Source of the DNA: Lojkania enalia
Taxonomy: Eukaryota; Ascomycota; Dothideomycetes; Pleosporales
Reading direction: 5' to 3'
Assembly: GCA_010094045.1 (NCBI GenBank)
Contig: ML986727.1
Span: forward strand, 63,531 to 127,530
Length of the DNA: 64,000 nt
Notes under the pieces: generated by a model
Seen by the model: the letters and a program-made list of their open reading frames with translations, nothing else
The model's database searches: none
Told to the model about the DNA's origin: nothing
Translations under genes and position numbers: made by a program
Shown: piece by piece, positions 47,079 to 58,680 of the stretch
How positions within the stretch are numbered: position 1 is the stretch's first letter
How the letters are laid out: every line of letters starts with the position of its first letter

Positions 47079-49857
47079 AGTAAGCGCCGAGCTTGCGAAC
47101 AATGTTTCAACTATGTTACAACGGCAACGCGGAGCCGGCATACGAATAGTACCCATGTCGTAACGTATCTCCGCCTTGCATTATCTAGATGGAGCGGTAG
47201 ATAGGTAGTATGGGCTCGCGCTTGGGAAGAGCAACCGAGCGCTATCAGATATTTTCGGTATAAGAGTTGGGACATGCATAAAACCCCCAATCTGGCATCG
47301 ACGCCATGTACTTCATTGATTTCACTTCTTCGGATCGCCTTTTTCCGACATGTTTATACATACCATTTTCCGCCAACACGGCGTTTAGGGACGGCGTTTT
47401 TTGGTCAGCTGGCGGCATCTTGTTCATCCTGAAGGGACCCAAAATAGACGCACCTAAATAATATTTGCAATACCAAAAACTCAAGCCTAGTTCACAGCAA
47501 CGTCTCCTCTTTTGCTAATGCGTGATTTTGTATTAAAGAATTTCTACATGACCTTTTGCGGCTGCCTCTTGCAAAACTTTTTTGGGAGGAAGCGATCCGC
47601 CAACCTCATCTTCCGCCAACGGCTGCAATACGCTTTGCCGATAGATCCGGGCGACGAGCAAGCTCTTTAATACTTACACTTACGTAGGAACCTAGCAATA
47701 TACCAGTGACCTATTTTCAGGAGCTATCCAAGCCCATCACCATCATACAAGCCACCAAGCATTAGACCAGCAACACTCCACCTCAACTTACCCATCATGG
47801 CTCGCCTTACCCTTACGCAATCATCACCACATAACATCCACGAGACGGCTCCCGAAGCAGTAAGCGCCTCGTCATCAGTAAGACACGCTGCTCGCGTGCC
47901 CATGACATGCGCAATCGCTCCCACCCCTTCCATCCCATCTCTGCTCTTCAACCCTCCAATACACCAACCCGCTGCCCCTCCAGTACGCGATGCCGCGATC
48001 CGTCAAACTCGCAGGCGGCTCACTGGGCCACTAGATCTATCCGTATTACAGTACAGTACCCATGCCTCTCTTACTTAGAGTAGAATCTGCTTCTGCAGAA
48101 CCCGGCTCAGCAAGGAATAATTGCGCAAGCAAGCGCTATTCGCACCGCACCACATTTACAAGGTATGATAGAGGTGGGTAAGATACTGCGTCCTGAGTGG
48201 TTACCAGCCGGGTCGGTGTAACAGTCGGTTGGGTATGTTGGCGGCGGGCGGGTATGTAGCTTGGCGGATATGGATCACGGGGGGGCCCGGGGGGTGTCGA
48301 TAGAGAGGATTGGGAAATTGAGAATGAAGGGCAAGGATTTGAGGGAGTGACTAGGGAAGGAGCAAGGATATGTTTATGAATGCGATAGATTAGGTCTGTC
48401 TGGGGAATGAATGGAATGCAACAGGGTGCGAGGGGAGACGGAGTTCCGGGCGCGTAGATGCCGTTTCTGTGTAGGTGTATACAGTTATCCATGGCTCTTT
48501 TCTGGTATACCTGGATATAGAAGGACTTGGGATGTTGAAGCTGAAAAACGGGACTTGGGGATCCGGAATGAAAGAAGCTGCATGCGCAATCGCGAATGCG
48601 ATCGATATACAACGTATTGGGCTGTTTCGTTCTCTAGACCTGCGAGACGCGATGCGACTGTCAGCGGCTATGGTGCTTGGCCGGCGTTCCACCGGATAGA
48701 TGCGCTGAATGCACGTAATGCTTCGATCGATAGCTTGGCGAGATGCGGGGATAAGTTCCGCTAGCCGTGGGCAATGCTGCATGGATATTTGGTTGATGGG
48801 AGAGCAGAGAATAAGAGGTTGGGATGGCTGGGTCCGTGCGGTCCCACTTTCTCGTGGATGTGTAAACGATAGGAATAACTCTGAAGCCGGAATTCATTTT
48901 TTAAGGCTTTGTCACATCATGCTTAGATATAAGTACTTTATGTAAGCGCTACTTACCATATAGTTTTATCAAGGGAACTTCGATATACGTCAAAAACTTT
49001 TCATACCATTCGTCGCTAGACTTAGTCTTTAGCCGTCCTGTTAAACACTTTGCATTTCTCTAGATTCTTTTTTTAATTAAAGATTCGATATTCTTGCTAT
49101 TGGAGCTTACCGTCGGTAAATATGCGCCGCTCGTACTTGTGGGCTTGAATAAAAACGGCGACCGGACGCAGTACAATTACAACCATATTAGGGAGCTTAG
49201 GTTGATGGAACTCTGCTTAGAGAATCCTAGGAGGCTAAAATGCAGTTAATTGATCTGGAGCGTAAATATATACCTTGTCTTTGCGTTCAAGAAGAGATGG
49301 CACGGGAAACAACACTCGTCTAGTCTTAATGCGGAAGCTACAGTGCACATATCATCTATCAAATTTGTTATTAACTCAATGGAGTGGTATTCCGATGCCC
49401 ACAAAGGGACACGAGGCTTCACGGATCGTTATATATGGTTGTTGGTACCCGACATAATTTAGTCGAGCCAGTTAACTATGCGGAACCTTCCATGGACAGA
49501 ACAGACTGCATCCGGTAGCGACTTTGCTTAGCCTGCTAGCTGATTGAATAGGTATTATTCTAGATCTAGATTTGTTCGGTTGATCGAAATGACAAAGGGG
49601 AGTGAAACTACTGTCCAAGTATGGCTAGAAGGTGTTCGACTACATGCGATCATTATTTAAACGCGACTGGTAGAAAATAAAAATTCTCCACTGGTGCAGT
49701 TGGAATACATCATGCCCATTTGATCATAACTTCTTTGCTAAAGCAGGCATTATGATCTATCTGCAAATATAATCTATAGGAATGCTGAACTGACTAACGT
49801 TCACCTGTGCGGTAATCGTGATTGACGACGACTGATATTTTTATCAGAAAGCAGAAA
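47079..49857. other. 2.8 kb without a confirmed gene
   Basis: One plus-strand frame, 47797-48078 (93 residues, MARLTLTQSSPHNIHET), has a good ATG context (CATCATGGC) but no recognised motif. The frames at 48136-48945 overlap on both strands and look compositional. The 48950-49850 part is AT-rich. I call no gene. Confidence 0.35.
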
Positions 49858-50481
49858 TAACATCCCTCCCTGGGTTACCGGACACCCCCTTGTAATCGGA
49901 CAAACTATCAGTACTTTGACTTTCAGCAACTGGAAAACCCATTCGCATAATAAATATTGCTATAATTCTACAATACTAGTCTATTATAGCTAATGCTGTA
50001 TGTCTATAATGCACCTTTCCAAAAAATTACGTTCGCATCATCGCCTCTGTGCCTGATTTGTACAGCGCCTTGTGTCGTGGCGTAACAGACATCCCTCTCC
50101 ACAGCGCCAACCTTAAGCACTTTTTCGCTCCAATATTTTGTAAGATGACCTTATCCTAGCCTCACAACCTCCGTCCGATACAAGGAAGTTATCATTAACC
50201 CTATGCGTACTGCGAGGCGCGACTTCATGCAGGGCCACCCCGTTGATGGGTACCTACTTTCTTTCTTCTTTCCTTTGTTCCTACACCCTTTCAGGCCGCG
50301 CTGGCCTATGTGGGGGATGGGTACCTACAGAGTAATCGAACCGCCGATTTTGGCTAATGCAAGATGACCCCGCACGTCTTACCTCATGCACTGGCGGGTG
50401 TTTTACTGTAAGATTTGTGGCTGTGCGGATTGCACAAGCGCGTTCGGATTATTGTTAATCCCGACTTGGGATTGGGAGCAG
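49858..50481 (+). repeat. Dispersed repeat, copy A
   Basis: Similar along its length to the inverse of 58088-58680 and to 61706-62363. The left end is TAACATCCCTCCC-like and the right end ATTGGGAGCAG. Its minus strand holds a degenerate coding frame shared with the other copies (LKVGAVERDVCYA, VQIRHRGDDANVIF). This copy carries the small flanked insertion listed separately. Confidence 0.8.
50245..50327. repeat. Small insertion with 12-bp direct repeats, copy A
   Basis: GATGGGTACCTA occurs at 50245-50256 and again at 50316-50327. Between them is a pyrimidine tract (CTTTCTTTCTTC) followed by CCTACACCCTTTCAGGCCGC and GCTGGCCTATGTGGGG. Copy C has only one version of the flanking word (GGGTACTTCT) and lacks the insert, so copy C looks like the empty site. 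Confidence 0.75.
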
Positions 50482-51232
50482 ACTGAAGGTATCGCGGTCT
50501 CAAAGCATGGGCAGCCGTGCCTCTACGAGCCTTGAAATAACGCTACACACACGAGGCTTCGAGTATAGCATATATACAGGATATATAGTCGTAGACAGAA
50601 GCCAGACAACGCAAGCCTCTAGGGACAGATGGCTCTTTCGAGAGTAAATGTGAGGGAATGGGGCACAAAAATGGTTGATTGTCTATTTTGTGTCTATCTT
50701 CTTTGTTCCCCACTACCGCCGGTAGCTCTCTCTAGTCTCTACAGGTGGTGACTGCCACACAAGCCATGATCACATAATATAAACATAGCTCCTTCACCAT
50801 TAACCGTCACAGTAAAGTAAGGCGGCATGGACTAACGTCTGCACCGCGTCTGCTGTCTGCCAAGTCTGTCAACTAGGCATAGCTGCGGAAATCGCGGCTG
50901 AAACCGAGTAATTAAGACAGCAAAAGCATTGCAATCGTTCTCGCGGGTAATTTACAAATTGTAGGTGAGGAATTGCCTTCTCACTAGTAAAAGACTATGT
51001 AGAGTAGCGTCAAACAACTCTGATGCACTTTAAGGGCTGCATCGTTTGCTTGATCTATTCGCTAGCGCTGGTTGGCGGACAAGGTTGAATCGGACAGGGC
51101 GGCCAAGAGCATCTTGATTTACTACAAACTCAACGAGGGCTTTCTCTTTGATCAGCGGTCGTCCGCGTGCGCGGTGATAGAGGGTGATAGGAGGGACATC
51201 ACTACAATCTGCTCAGGCATGAAATGCACACC
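50482..51232. other. Intergenic spacer
   Basis: No supported gene. It follows repeat copy A and leads to the 3' end of the cysteine-rich gene. Confidence 0.45.
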
Positions 51233-51807
51233 TCAAAGAAGCCATGGCGCTACCACACCTACTCCCCAAGCCGCCCAAACCTCAATCTTCCACCCTAAGC
51301 TCGCAGCCGCACCCTCATCTTTATCCTTATCCTTATAGCCCTCAACATTACTATGATCCGACTCCATCTCTGGCGTATTGCCCACAATCGTGGGGACCTC
51401 AAACCCCGAATCACTCAAACACGCATACCCGGACCCATCACGCACGCAAGTAGCGTTGATCCTCCCGCCGCAGTAGTCGCCATGTCCGCAGCAGACGCCG
51501 TCAGCGGGGATGCAGTTCCATGGGATATCCTCTTCGAGCGTTTCCGTAGTGTCTCTGCAGCATTGCGGGGTGTCGCCTGCACAGTACCAATTTGTTATTA
51601 GGCCGGTTGAGCCAGCTGCGGTGATGTTAGTAAGGGAAGATTAGAGCAGGGGATGAAGTACGCACTTTCTGAGCCGCATATTGTCTTATTATCAGCGCGA
51701 GTGTCAAGGGATGCGTGGCCTGTAAATGCTGATACTGGTTTTATCGCTGTTGCTCTGAGGAAGAGGGAGGGGAGTGTGATCGCGCGCAGTATCTGGGATA
51801 TGCGCAT
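51233..51807 (-). CDS. Small cysteine-rich secreted protein, probably GPI-anchored
   Basis: Exons 51666-51807 and 51233-51615 join across a 50-bp intron into 174 residues. The N-terminus MRISQILRAITLPSLFLRATA is a signal peptide. The mature part is Cys-rich: NKTICGSE, NWYCAGDTPQCCRD, WNCIPADGVCCGHGDYCGG, CVRDGSGYACL, with about eleven cysteines including two CC pairs. A polar, charged linker (YKDKDKDE) precedes a hydrophobic C-terminal end VWAAWGVGVVAPWLL, the layout of a GPI signal. Such proteins are expected at the cell surface or wall. No named domain recognised; the pattern recalls small fungal CFEM-like or effector-like proteins, but spacing does not match CFEM. The splice restores a single frame, which supports the model. 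Confidence 0.75.
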
Positions 51808-53340
51808 GTTGACCTTGAGAACGGCGAGGGCGAGATGGACTGAATTGAGATGTCCGACAACAGCGTACGTGTAAAAAATCACGTGTGAAGGGCTATCAAA
51901 TCCAGAACGTAGTTCAGACAAGAGTGATTAGACTTTGGTCGAATTTCCAGAAGTGCAGACTAATGAAGCAAAGCTGTCTAGTTGTTTCAAATCTCTGTCG
52001 TCACTATGTAAACAAGAATCCTTTTCCGCCCAGGCTATCTCAGCGCCCTCACGACCTTAAATACACCACTAACCCCATCACCATTACCGCACCGCTTTAG
52101 TGTCGCCCACATAGCCTCCCTCGCCAAGACCACCTCCGTCAGGAACCCCTAATGCAAGCCACAGTAGCCTCTGCTGCGCGCTCCTGTGGCACGAGACCAG
52201 GGATCTTGGCGTTCAATTCCGCGCTCAGAGGCTTCGACTGCATTAGCGATCATAGGTCTAGGAGTCGCGATGTGCGGCTAGCTGCTTGGCTTTTGCTCTT
52301 TTCTTCAGCGATCCGTGGTCGAGCTTCCCCGTCCACGTGTACTAAGGCCTTGTCGAGACAGTCACCAAGTTAGCCACCCTCGTTTTCTTTCCCCCCTGTA
52401 CAGGCAGAATTCAACGTCACTTGAGTCTGCAAATTGCAACATTACTTCTTTAACGCTAATGCTAATGGTACTACGAAAATTGTGTATGAATAGGTCTCTA
52501 GAAAAGTAGCTTGCAAGGCTGCAAAACAACTCCAATGAGCTATCAAGGCTTCTTAAAACGGTAAGAAGCGCAGCCTTGAGGCTTCTGCAAAAAAAACTTT
52601 TTTTTTAAAATAAAAAAAAAACCAAAATAGCTGTTTTGAGGCCTGTAGGTGGAGAGCCTCAAGGTGGCGACGCGGCCGCGATCTCAAGCTACCAGCCAAA
52701 TACAAGTAGGTAAGTTGCCTCTGAAACGCAGCCTCTGGCCCAAAGATAGTGCCGTTCAACTCAAAGCGACTCAATCCGTCAGCCGATGATATAGGCCAAG
52801 GTTGAAAAAAAGGGGACAAGGAGTTGAAGAAGTGAAGCATTATGTCTAATCATGTTCCTTGCTCTGGTTGCGCCAAAGAGCCTAGGCGGTCTAGCATGGC
52901 CAATAGTCCCCCGTAGTCGCTACTCTACGGCTTGGAGGCTTGACGGTGGCTGCGAGATATTGGCATAGCCACAGGCCTAAGGCCTGCACCTGACGACGGA
53001 CTTGGTTTATGTTTCTGCGGCTGAGCGATTGTTAGCTTTATGTTGGCTTTCAACTTGCTTTTTACTTATAGTTTTCCGCCGCGATCAATAGCGCGCCTTA
53101 GCCGTGAGACAGCCAAGAAGACTCGGTTCATCGTGGCTGTTGGCTGCCAGACGACGGATCTCTGTCCACGGGGTATTTCTCATGTACAAGTACACATCGT
53201 ACGGCATCCTAGCAGTAACTACTCAACAGCCTTTGCACTCCTACGCGTATAAATTATTGCGCGGTGTTTACACCTTTAGCAGGCGTCATTCATTAGTCTC
53301 GGTTCTTTTGTCACTTAGGCGTCAAAACTGCGACAACAAA
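51808..53340. other. Intergenic, with poly-A/T run and TATA-like element
   Basis: No supported gene. An A- and T-rich stretch at 52589-52628 forms a small near-palindrome. A TATA-like element (GTATAAATT) at about 53246-53254 lies some 90 bp before the ATG at 53341 and may be its promoter. Confidence 0.4.
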
Positions 53341-53946
53341 ATGGGATGCGGCCCAAGCAAAATGAAGGTCCGGCCCGTCTACAAGCCACTTTCCGACGGA
53401 CCTATGGTAACACGCATCTTCACGCCATGGGGGAGCAGAGTTCGCAGTCCCGGTGAACCAATGCAGATTGAGCTCCACCAGACGCAAGATATCGGAATGA
53501 CCACGGCTCTCTTCGTAATCCGATACAATCGGGATATCTCAGGCGCAACGGAGGAGATCATCATCAACGGACACCCAATCCTCATTCCGCTGAGCGCTGC
53601 CAAAGCATTAAGAAACGTCTTTGATAACGCCGCGATTATAAATGGTCTCACGGCTGGATGGTCCGCTTGGTTCTGGATGGACTGCATCTCAATCAACGAG
53701 TCGGACCCGGCGGAGGCGGAGAAGCAGAGGAGAATGGAGCCCTACATCTACACCATTGCCAAGTGGACGCTGGACTGCACAGGTCCGATTGCGCAGATCA
53801 AATTGGGGACAAATGCGTATCAGAGTGCAGTGGTGAACTTCGGTGGACCTGTGGAGAACATCATAGCCATGGGCGAGAGCTTGGATAACGCTTATAGATT
53901 GACGGGTCATATTCCGGGGAGGGTGGTCTGGACTGCGAGTCACTAA
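53341..53946 (+). CDS. Small HET-like protein with myristoylation/palmitoylation start
   Basis: 201 residues, single exon. The start at 53341 has a strong context (ACAAAATGGG) and gives MGCGPSK: Gly2, Cys3, Ser6 and Lys7 match N-myristoylation plus palmitoylation, and the first four residues equal those of fungal Galpha subunits. A longer frame back to 53104 has no such features. Residues 70-150 resemble the first half of a HET domain: EEIIINGHPILIPLSAAKALRNVF, then FWMDCISINE at 111-120 (family WIDAICINQ), and RRMEPYIYTIAKW (family QVxxMxxIYxxA). The last HET block (RxWxxQE) is absent; instead the chain ends soon after a GPVENIIAMGESLDNAYRL region. I infer a membrane-attached, shortened HET protein. 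Function unknown. Confidence 0.75.
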   Translation: MGCGPSKMKVRPVYKPLSDGPMVTRIFTPWGSRVRSPGEPMQIELHQTQDIGMTTALFVIRYNRDISGATEEIIINGHPILIPLSAAKALRNVFDNAAIINGLTAGWSAWFWMDCISINESDPAEAEKQRRMEPYIYTIAKWTLDCTGPIAQIKLGTNAYQSAVVNFGGPVENIIAMGESLDNAYRLTGHIPGRVVWTASH

Positions 53947-54864
53947 TAAATTACTTTTTCTATCATGTCCGAGAAATAGTTCTGAATGCACAATCTATAC
54001 ACTTTTTACAGACAGGGCTTATGACCAACGACAAGCTATGAGTTTTGCGGGAGCTTGACAGACGCGCGTTGTTCCTTGTACTTTTGTGAGGCTATATATC
54101 CCATCTAGAAAACACCGATTTCTAAGAAAGATAGAGTGTCCTTGGGTAACGTCATAGATCTTACTGAAATGAACTTATACAAAGGGCAAAGAGAGATTAG
54201 TGTGGATAGTGAGCATCCTAAGTAAGCACTGACGCTGTGGCCTTCTGATCTTAGATCTCCGGAGGGCTCTCAGCGACGGAGCTGGCACACTGCGAGTAAC
54301 CATGTTGCGCCTCGACGAGTGAAGACATGAGCCTCAAGCTCGGCAGTGGCAGTGGCAACGCAGGTCGTCGGCGAGGTCTCATTGTGACGTGGCGGTCTGG
54401 ATTGACGGCGGTACAGGCCAGAGGCTACGCTTCAGAGGTATGTATGTTTTGAATATGTGCGCGCCCGCAATTGAGAGCGTTGGAATCTTGGGGGAATCAG
54501 TGTGAAGGGCCGCACAGTCCGTGGTAGACGAGTTTTGAGGGCCAGATGCAGTTTGTTTTCTGGCTGGGGGGGAAGAGTAGAATGTGCGCCAGCGAGCGAG
54601 ATATTGTCCTCTGGATGCCAAGCTTTTTAGCGAGAACCTCGCTTAGTACCCCGCTCTCAGCATCTGGCAAAGCCGATGCCAACATCAGGCCACAGCCTAC
54701 AACAATCAGTGACTGAGGCTGTGGCGCCAGACTACCGCGAAAACAGGTTGGCAAAGGGATTCCTCTCGAAGCACAAGGATACCAGATGTCTTTGGTGTTC
54801 TTTCGAATTCCTTTTTAGCCCTCTGATAGTCGTACGGACGCAGTCGTCCGACGCGTAGCGCGTT
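53947..54864. other. Intergenic spacer
   Basis: No supported gene between the small HET-like gene and the HET pseudogene. A minus-strand frame at 54497-54754 lacks motifs. Confidence 0.4.
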
Positions 54865-57200
54865 ATGGCTTCTTTGCTTGGCAGCTCGCGGGCCAGTGAA
54901 CCACCAGAAACGTCTGCTGAGACCCCGAACGCCCTCTACTCCGAGCCTCTCCTACGACTGGATCCAAATTCACCACCTTCAATCCGGGTTCTCGATCTGC
55001 TGCCAGGTTCTAGAGTGGCCCCGATTCGTGCACGGTTGCGTATGGCATCGCTTGACGATTACCCTTGCCCCTATTACGAAGCCTTGTCATACACATGGGG
55101 GCCGAGTACGCCAACGGTATCTGACCATTAACGACCACCATGCACTTGACATCACCACCAATGCATTTACGGCCCTCGAGAGCCTCCGCCTGCGACGAGC
55201 AACGCGCACAATATGGATAGACTCGATCTGCATCAACCAGAAAAATGCCAAGGAGAAGAGTGTCCAAGTGCCGCTCATGGGCGACGTGTACCGATCCGCA
55301 GTAGTGGTCAACGTTTGGCTCGGCCGCACCAGTGTACATCCCAAGCCACGGACTGGGATCGGCAACTTCTTCGACTCTGGGCTCTGGAGCCAGGCCTGGC
55401 GAGAAGTCCGTGGAGACATCAAAGCCCAAACGATCGGGGGCGACGACCTAATCAACGCACCCGACATCAAACGGCTGGCTCGCGAGCATGCCATCTCCAA
55501 CATCCGATCCGATCTTCGACTGTTCTAGCACTCCTTGCGCGGCAGGCACCTCGCCCTCGCAAGTGCCATCAAGACGAACCCGCCCTGGCACGAACGCCTT
55601 TGGATCGTGCAGGAGTATCTTCTCGCTAAGCAATTGCAGTTCGGCTTTGGCTATCACTGGGTTTCATGCGATATTGCGTATCTTCTAAGATGGGCAAAGG
55701 ATCATAGTGAAGCGGTCAGCTTGTTCGTGAGCGCCGTGGGTTTGGATTTTGAGGTCCTGCGGCAGAGCCTCTCCTGGATGACGGGCGCGCGCTACACATC
55801 TCTGGATGGACTACAAAACATCCTTCGCACCCAGCGGTGCTTCCGGCCCCGGGGCATGGTGCATGGCATGCTGGGTCTTGTCGACGCTTACGAGGCTGCT
55901 CTAATCACGATCAACTACGAGATGGATTTCTGGAAGGTGTTCGCTTAGGCAACGTACGCAGCAATCCGGAGCGAGGCCACGTTCTACGTGCTTGATATGG
56001 TCGATCTGAGAGCCTGTCGTGATGATGATGGGAGACCAAGCAATCCTGAAGCCTGGCGTGAGGTTCACGGGGACACGTGCGAGCTTCTGCCATCGTGGTC
56101 GATCGGCTTCGCCCACTTCCCCAAGCAAGGCTCTTGGCAGCAAGGCGCCTGGTGCGGCGTTGATTTAGCAAGGCGGAGAGAGCAGCTTCAAAGGCGCTGC
56201 AGTCTCTCCGAGACTTGCGGCAGACTGTGCATCAAAGCTGTGCCGTTTGACAAGATAATCGCTCACATCCCGGTCGAGACGCCGGCCGACGAGACGGATC
56301 TCGGGCAAGGGCGATGTTGTTTACAAGCTGCTTTTCTCGGTCATGTCTCCCACTCTCGTCACAGCATTGAGGACTAGAGAGCTGGTGGCCGCTGGTGACG
56401 ACCATCGTGGCATGCCGCTTTTAGCCGCACGTCTGTTGTCGCCGCATATCAACGCCGATGAAGTGCTCAAGCTTGTCGGCGATGCCGAAATGTTCTCATG
56501 CCGGGCTCACGCTTTCCTGTCCATCGCAATGCCGCCAGCGGCCAACATGATCATCGAGACTTCTGGGGCTTCCGGGCAGGACGGTCAAGTCATCTACTAT
56601 CAAATTACTGGCGGCGACATTGTTAAACCAAAGCACGATCCAACCGTCAACGCGATCAAGACCGCCTGTTTGCTCTGGGCCTCGCTATCCAACACACCCG
56701 TGGACATGCAACGCTCTGGCCAAGTCAAAGTGGATGTCGGCGACGCACAGAGCTTTCTCCCCCGCTGTAGCGACTTGCACAAGAATGCGACAGCTACTAC
56801 CGGTGGTTTGGCATTTTTCGGCACCATGGTGGGCGGAATGGTGGGCATAGCGCCACTTGGCGTCGACGTGGGCGACCTGATCGTTCGTGCGCCGGACGGG
56901 GAGAGTTTCCTGGTGCTGCGGCAACGACGGCCGGGAGACGGCGAAGGCGTCGTCTGGCAGTTCATGGGCCGGGCGCTGATCTTTTCGATGCACACACCAC
57001 ACTCCTGGGAGTGTGACGAGCTGCGCGGCATGGTGTCTCTCGACGAGGCGCCCACTTTTGATCTGTGTTATCTGCATCCGCTGTTGACGACATTGGTTCG
57101 TTTCGTTTCCTTGTTCCTAGGAGAGGTTATTTATCCATATTTTGAATCACAGAGGCCAAGTCAACGCCCTAGAAGACCAAGTTATCGACTCCGGCAGTGA
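54865..57200 (+). pseudogene. HET-domain protein, broken by two frameshifts and two TAG codons
   Basis: The reading frame starts MASLLGSSRASEPPE and reaches YYEALSYTWGP (HET block 1). It shifts frame near 55100-55113, then continues YLTINDHHALDITTNAFTALESLR, TIWIDSICINQKNAKEKSVQ with VYRSAVVVNVWLG (block 2). A TAG at 55526-55528 follows, then HERLWIVQEYLLAK (block 3), then another TAG at 55946-55948. A second frame change near 56300 leads to the C-terminal part (56343-57200) with VDVGDLIVRAPDGESFLVLRQR. Both TAGs fit CAG with a C-to-T change at CpA. No intron of usual size could bridge the shifts. The intact parent would be about 770 residues. It lies 0.9 kb after the small HET-like gene. Confidence 0.85.
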
Positions 57201-58087
57201 TGAGAGATGGCTCTGTGACTTTGAAGATGTGAAACAATCTAAGAGAGCGAAGGCTGTCATGGCACCTTAACAGAAACTCAGTTGGATTCGTCGTGCAGAT
57301 ACACAGACCCCGAATGACTAACTTCTGGAGATACAATAGGCGAAATAGATCGAAATAGAAATATATACTACAAGTATGAAGCGTTACATTCTATTCAAGC
57401 TTTGTACTTATCCTTCACAAAAATGAACAATCCAAAACTCCACACGACCTTCAGAGGTCAAAGTAAATCGCATCTCCACGGCCCAAGGGATTGCAGTGCT
57501 CATGTAAGGAGCCGTCGGTCGTTCGACTGTATGGCAGCTGCATCACCAAAACATGCAGAGCCTTCGTATGTGTTTGCAACGAGAGCGTTCCGCCAGTGAC
57601 ACTCAACCCACTTGCTGAACCGAAGGCCTCGACCTCCAGAGCCGCCTCACTCCATCCTACCTCACACCTCCTATCTCATCGCGTTCCCCTTCAACGAGCC
57701 AAGACTATATCTCGACGGCTTACCGGTCGAGGAATCGGCTATGGTGGGCTCGAGAAGCATGAGGACATAGTGGGCTTTCGTTCAGTTAGTGGAGGGGACA
57801 ACGGTGGGTTTTGGAGCTTGAGGGTGAGTGTCAGAAGCACGGCTCTACACCACTGCGCTACTGCAACCAAAAGGTACGAATGATCAATATCGCTGATCAT
57901 GGGTGCAGAATAGTATATATACCCTTACAGCGAGGTGATAGTGTAGAGCTGTGTCTCGTTGGAAGCTATTGAGGTCACCGTGCCTTGGACCCCATCTCTA
58001 AGTTGTAGGAAGGCAGCGTCGAAGCCAGTTTCAACGCGGACACGCGTCAGATGACGAAAACAAGCACCATGGCCATGCGGATCTTGG
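57201..58087. other. Intergenic spacer
   Basis: No supported gene. On the minus strand near 57870-57840 there is a tRNA A-box-like string (GTAGCGCAGTGGTGTAGAGC), but no B box or cloverleaf follows. Confidence 0.4.
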
Positions 58088-58680
58088 CACTGCTCCCAAT
58101 CCTAAGCCGGATTTAAGCCCTTGTGCAATTCGCACAGCCACATATCTTACAATAGAATACCCGTATGGTCATCTCGCATTAGCCAGGATCGGTGAGTCGC
58201 TTCTGCTAGAAGTACTAATCTCCCCACATAGGCCAGCGCGGCCTGAAAGGGTGTAGGAATAAAAGAAAGAAAGAAAGAAAGAAAGAAGTACTAATCGACA
58301 TAGCGACCCCTGCATGAAGTTGTACCCCGCAGCGCGCATAAGGCTGATGATGACTTCTTAGTATTAGAGGGAGGTTGTGAGGCTAGGTTAAGGCTGTTTT
58401 ACAAAAATTCGGGGCGAAAAGGCTTGAGGCCGGCGTTGTGTGGAGGGAAGTCTGTTACGCCATGAAAGAAGGCGCCGTACAAATCAGGCTCGAGGCGACA
58501 ATGCGAACGTAATTTTGGGAAAGGGTAGATCATGGACATTTGGCATTAGCTGTAAGAGACTAATTTTATGAAATTATAGCAATATTCGTTGTGCGCATAG
58601 GTTTTCCAGTTGGTGAAAGTCAAAGTACTAATGGTTTATCCGGTCACAGAGGGTATCCGGTAACCTAGGGAGGAATGTTA
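58088..58680 (-). repeat. Dispersed repeat, copy B (inverted)
   Basis: The reverse complement matches copy A closely, from TAACATTCCTCCC to ATTGGGAGCAGTGCC. The shared coding frame lies on the plus strand here (REVCYAMKEGAVQIRL). Like copy A it holds the flanked insertion. Confidence 0.8.
58208..58296. repeat. Small insertion with 13-bp direct repeats, copy B
   Basis: AGAAGTACTAATC occurs at 58208-58220 and at 58284-58296. The insert includes a (GAAA)n tract at about 58260-58285 and, as in copy A, the block CAGCGCGGCCTGAAAGG next to GTGTAGG. Confidence 0.75.

Noticed and set aside
48136..48945. Overlapping frames on both strands
   Set aside because: Shadowing frames with Pro/Ser/Tyr bias and no homology-like motif.
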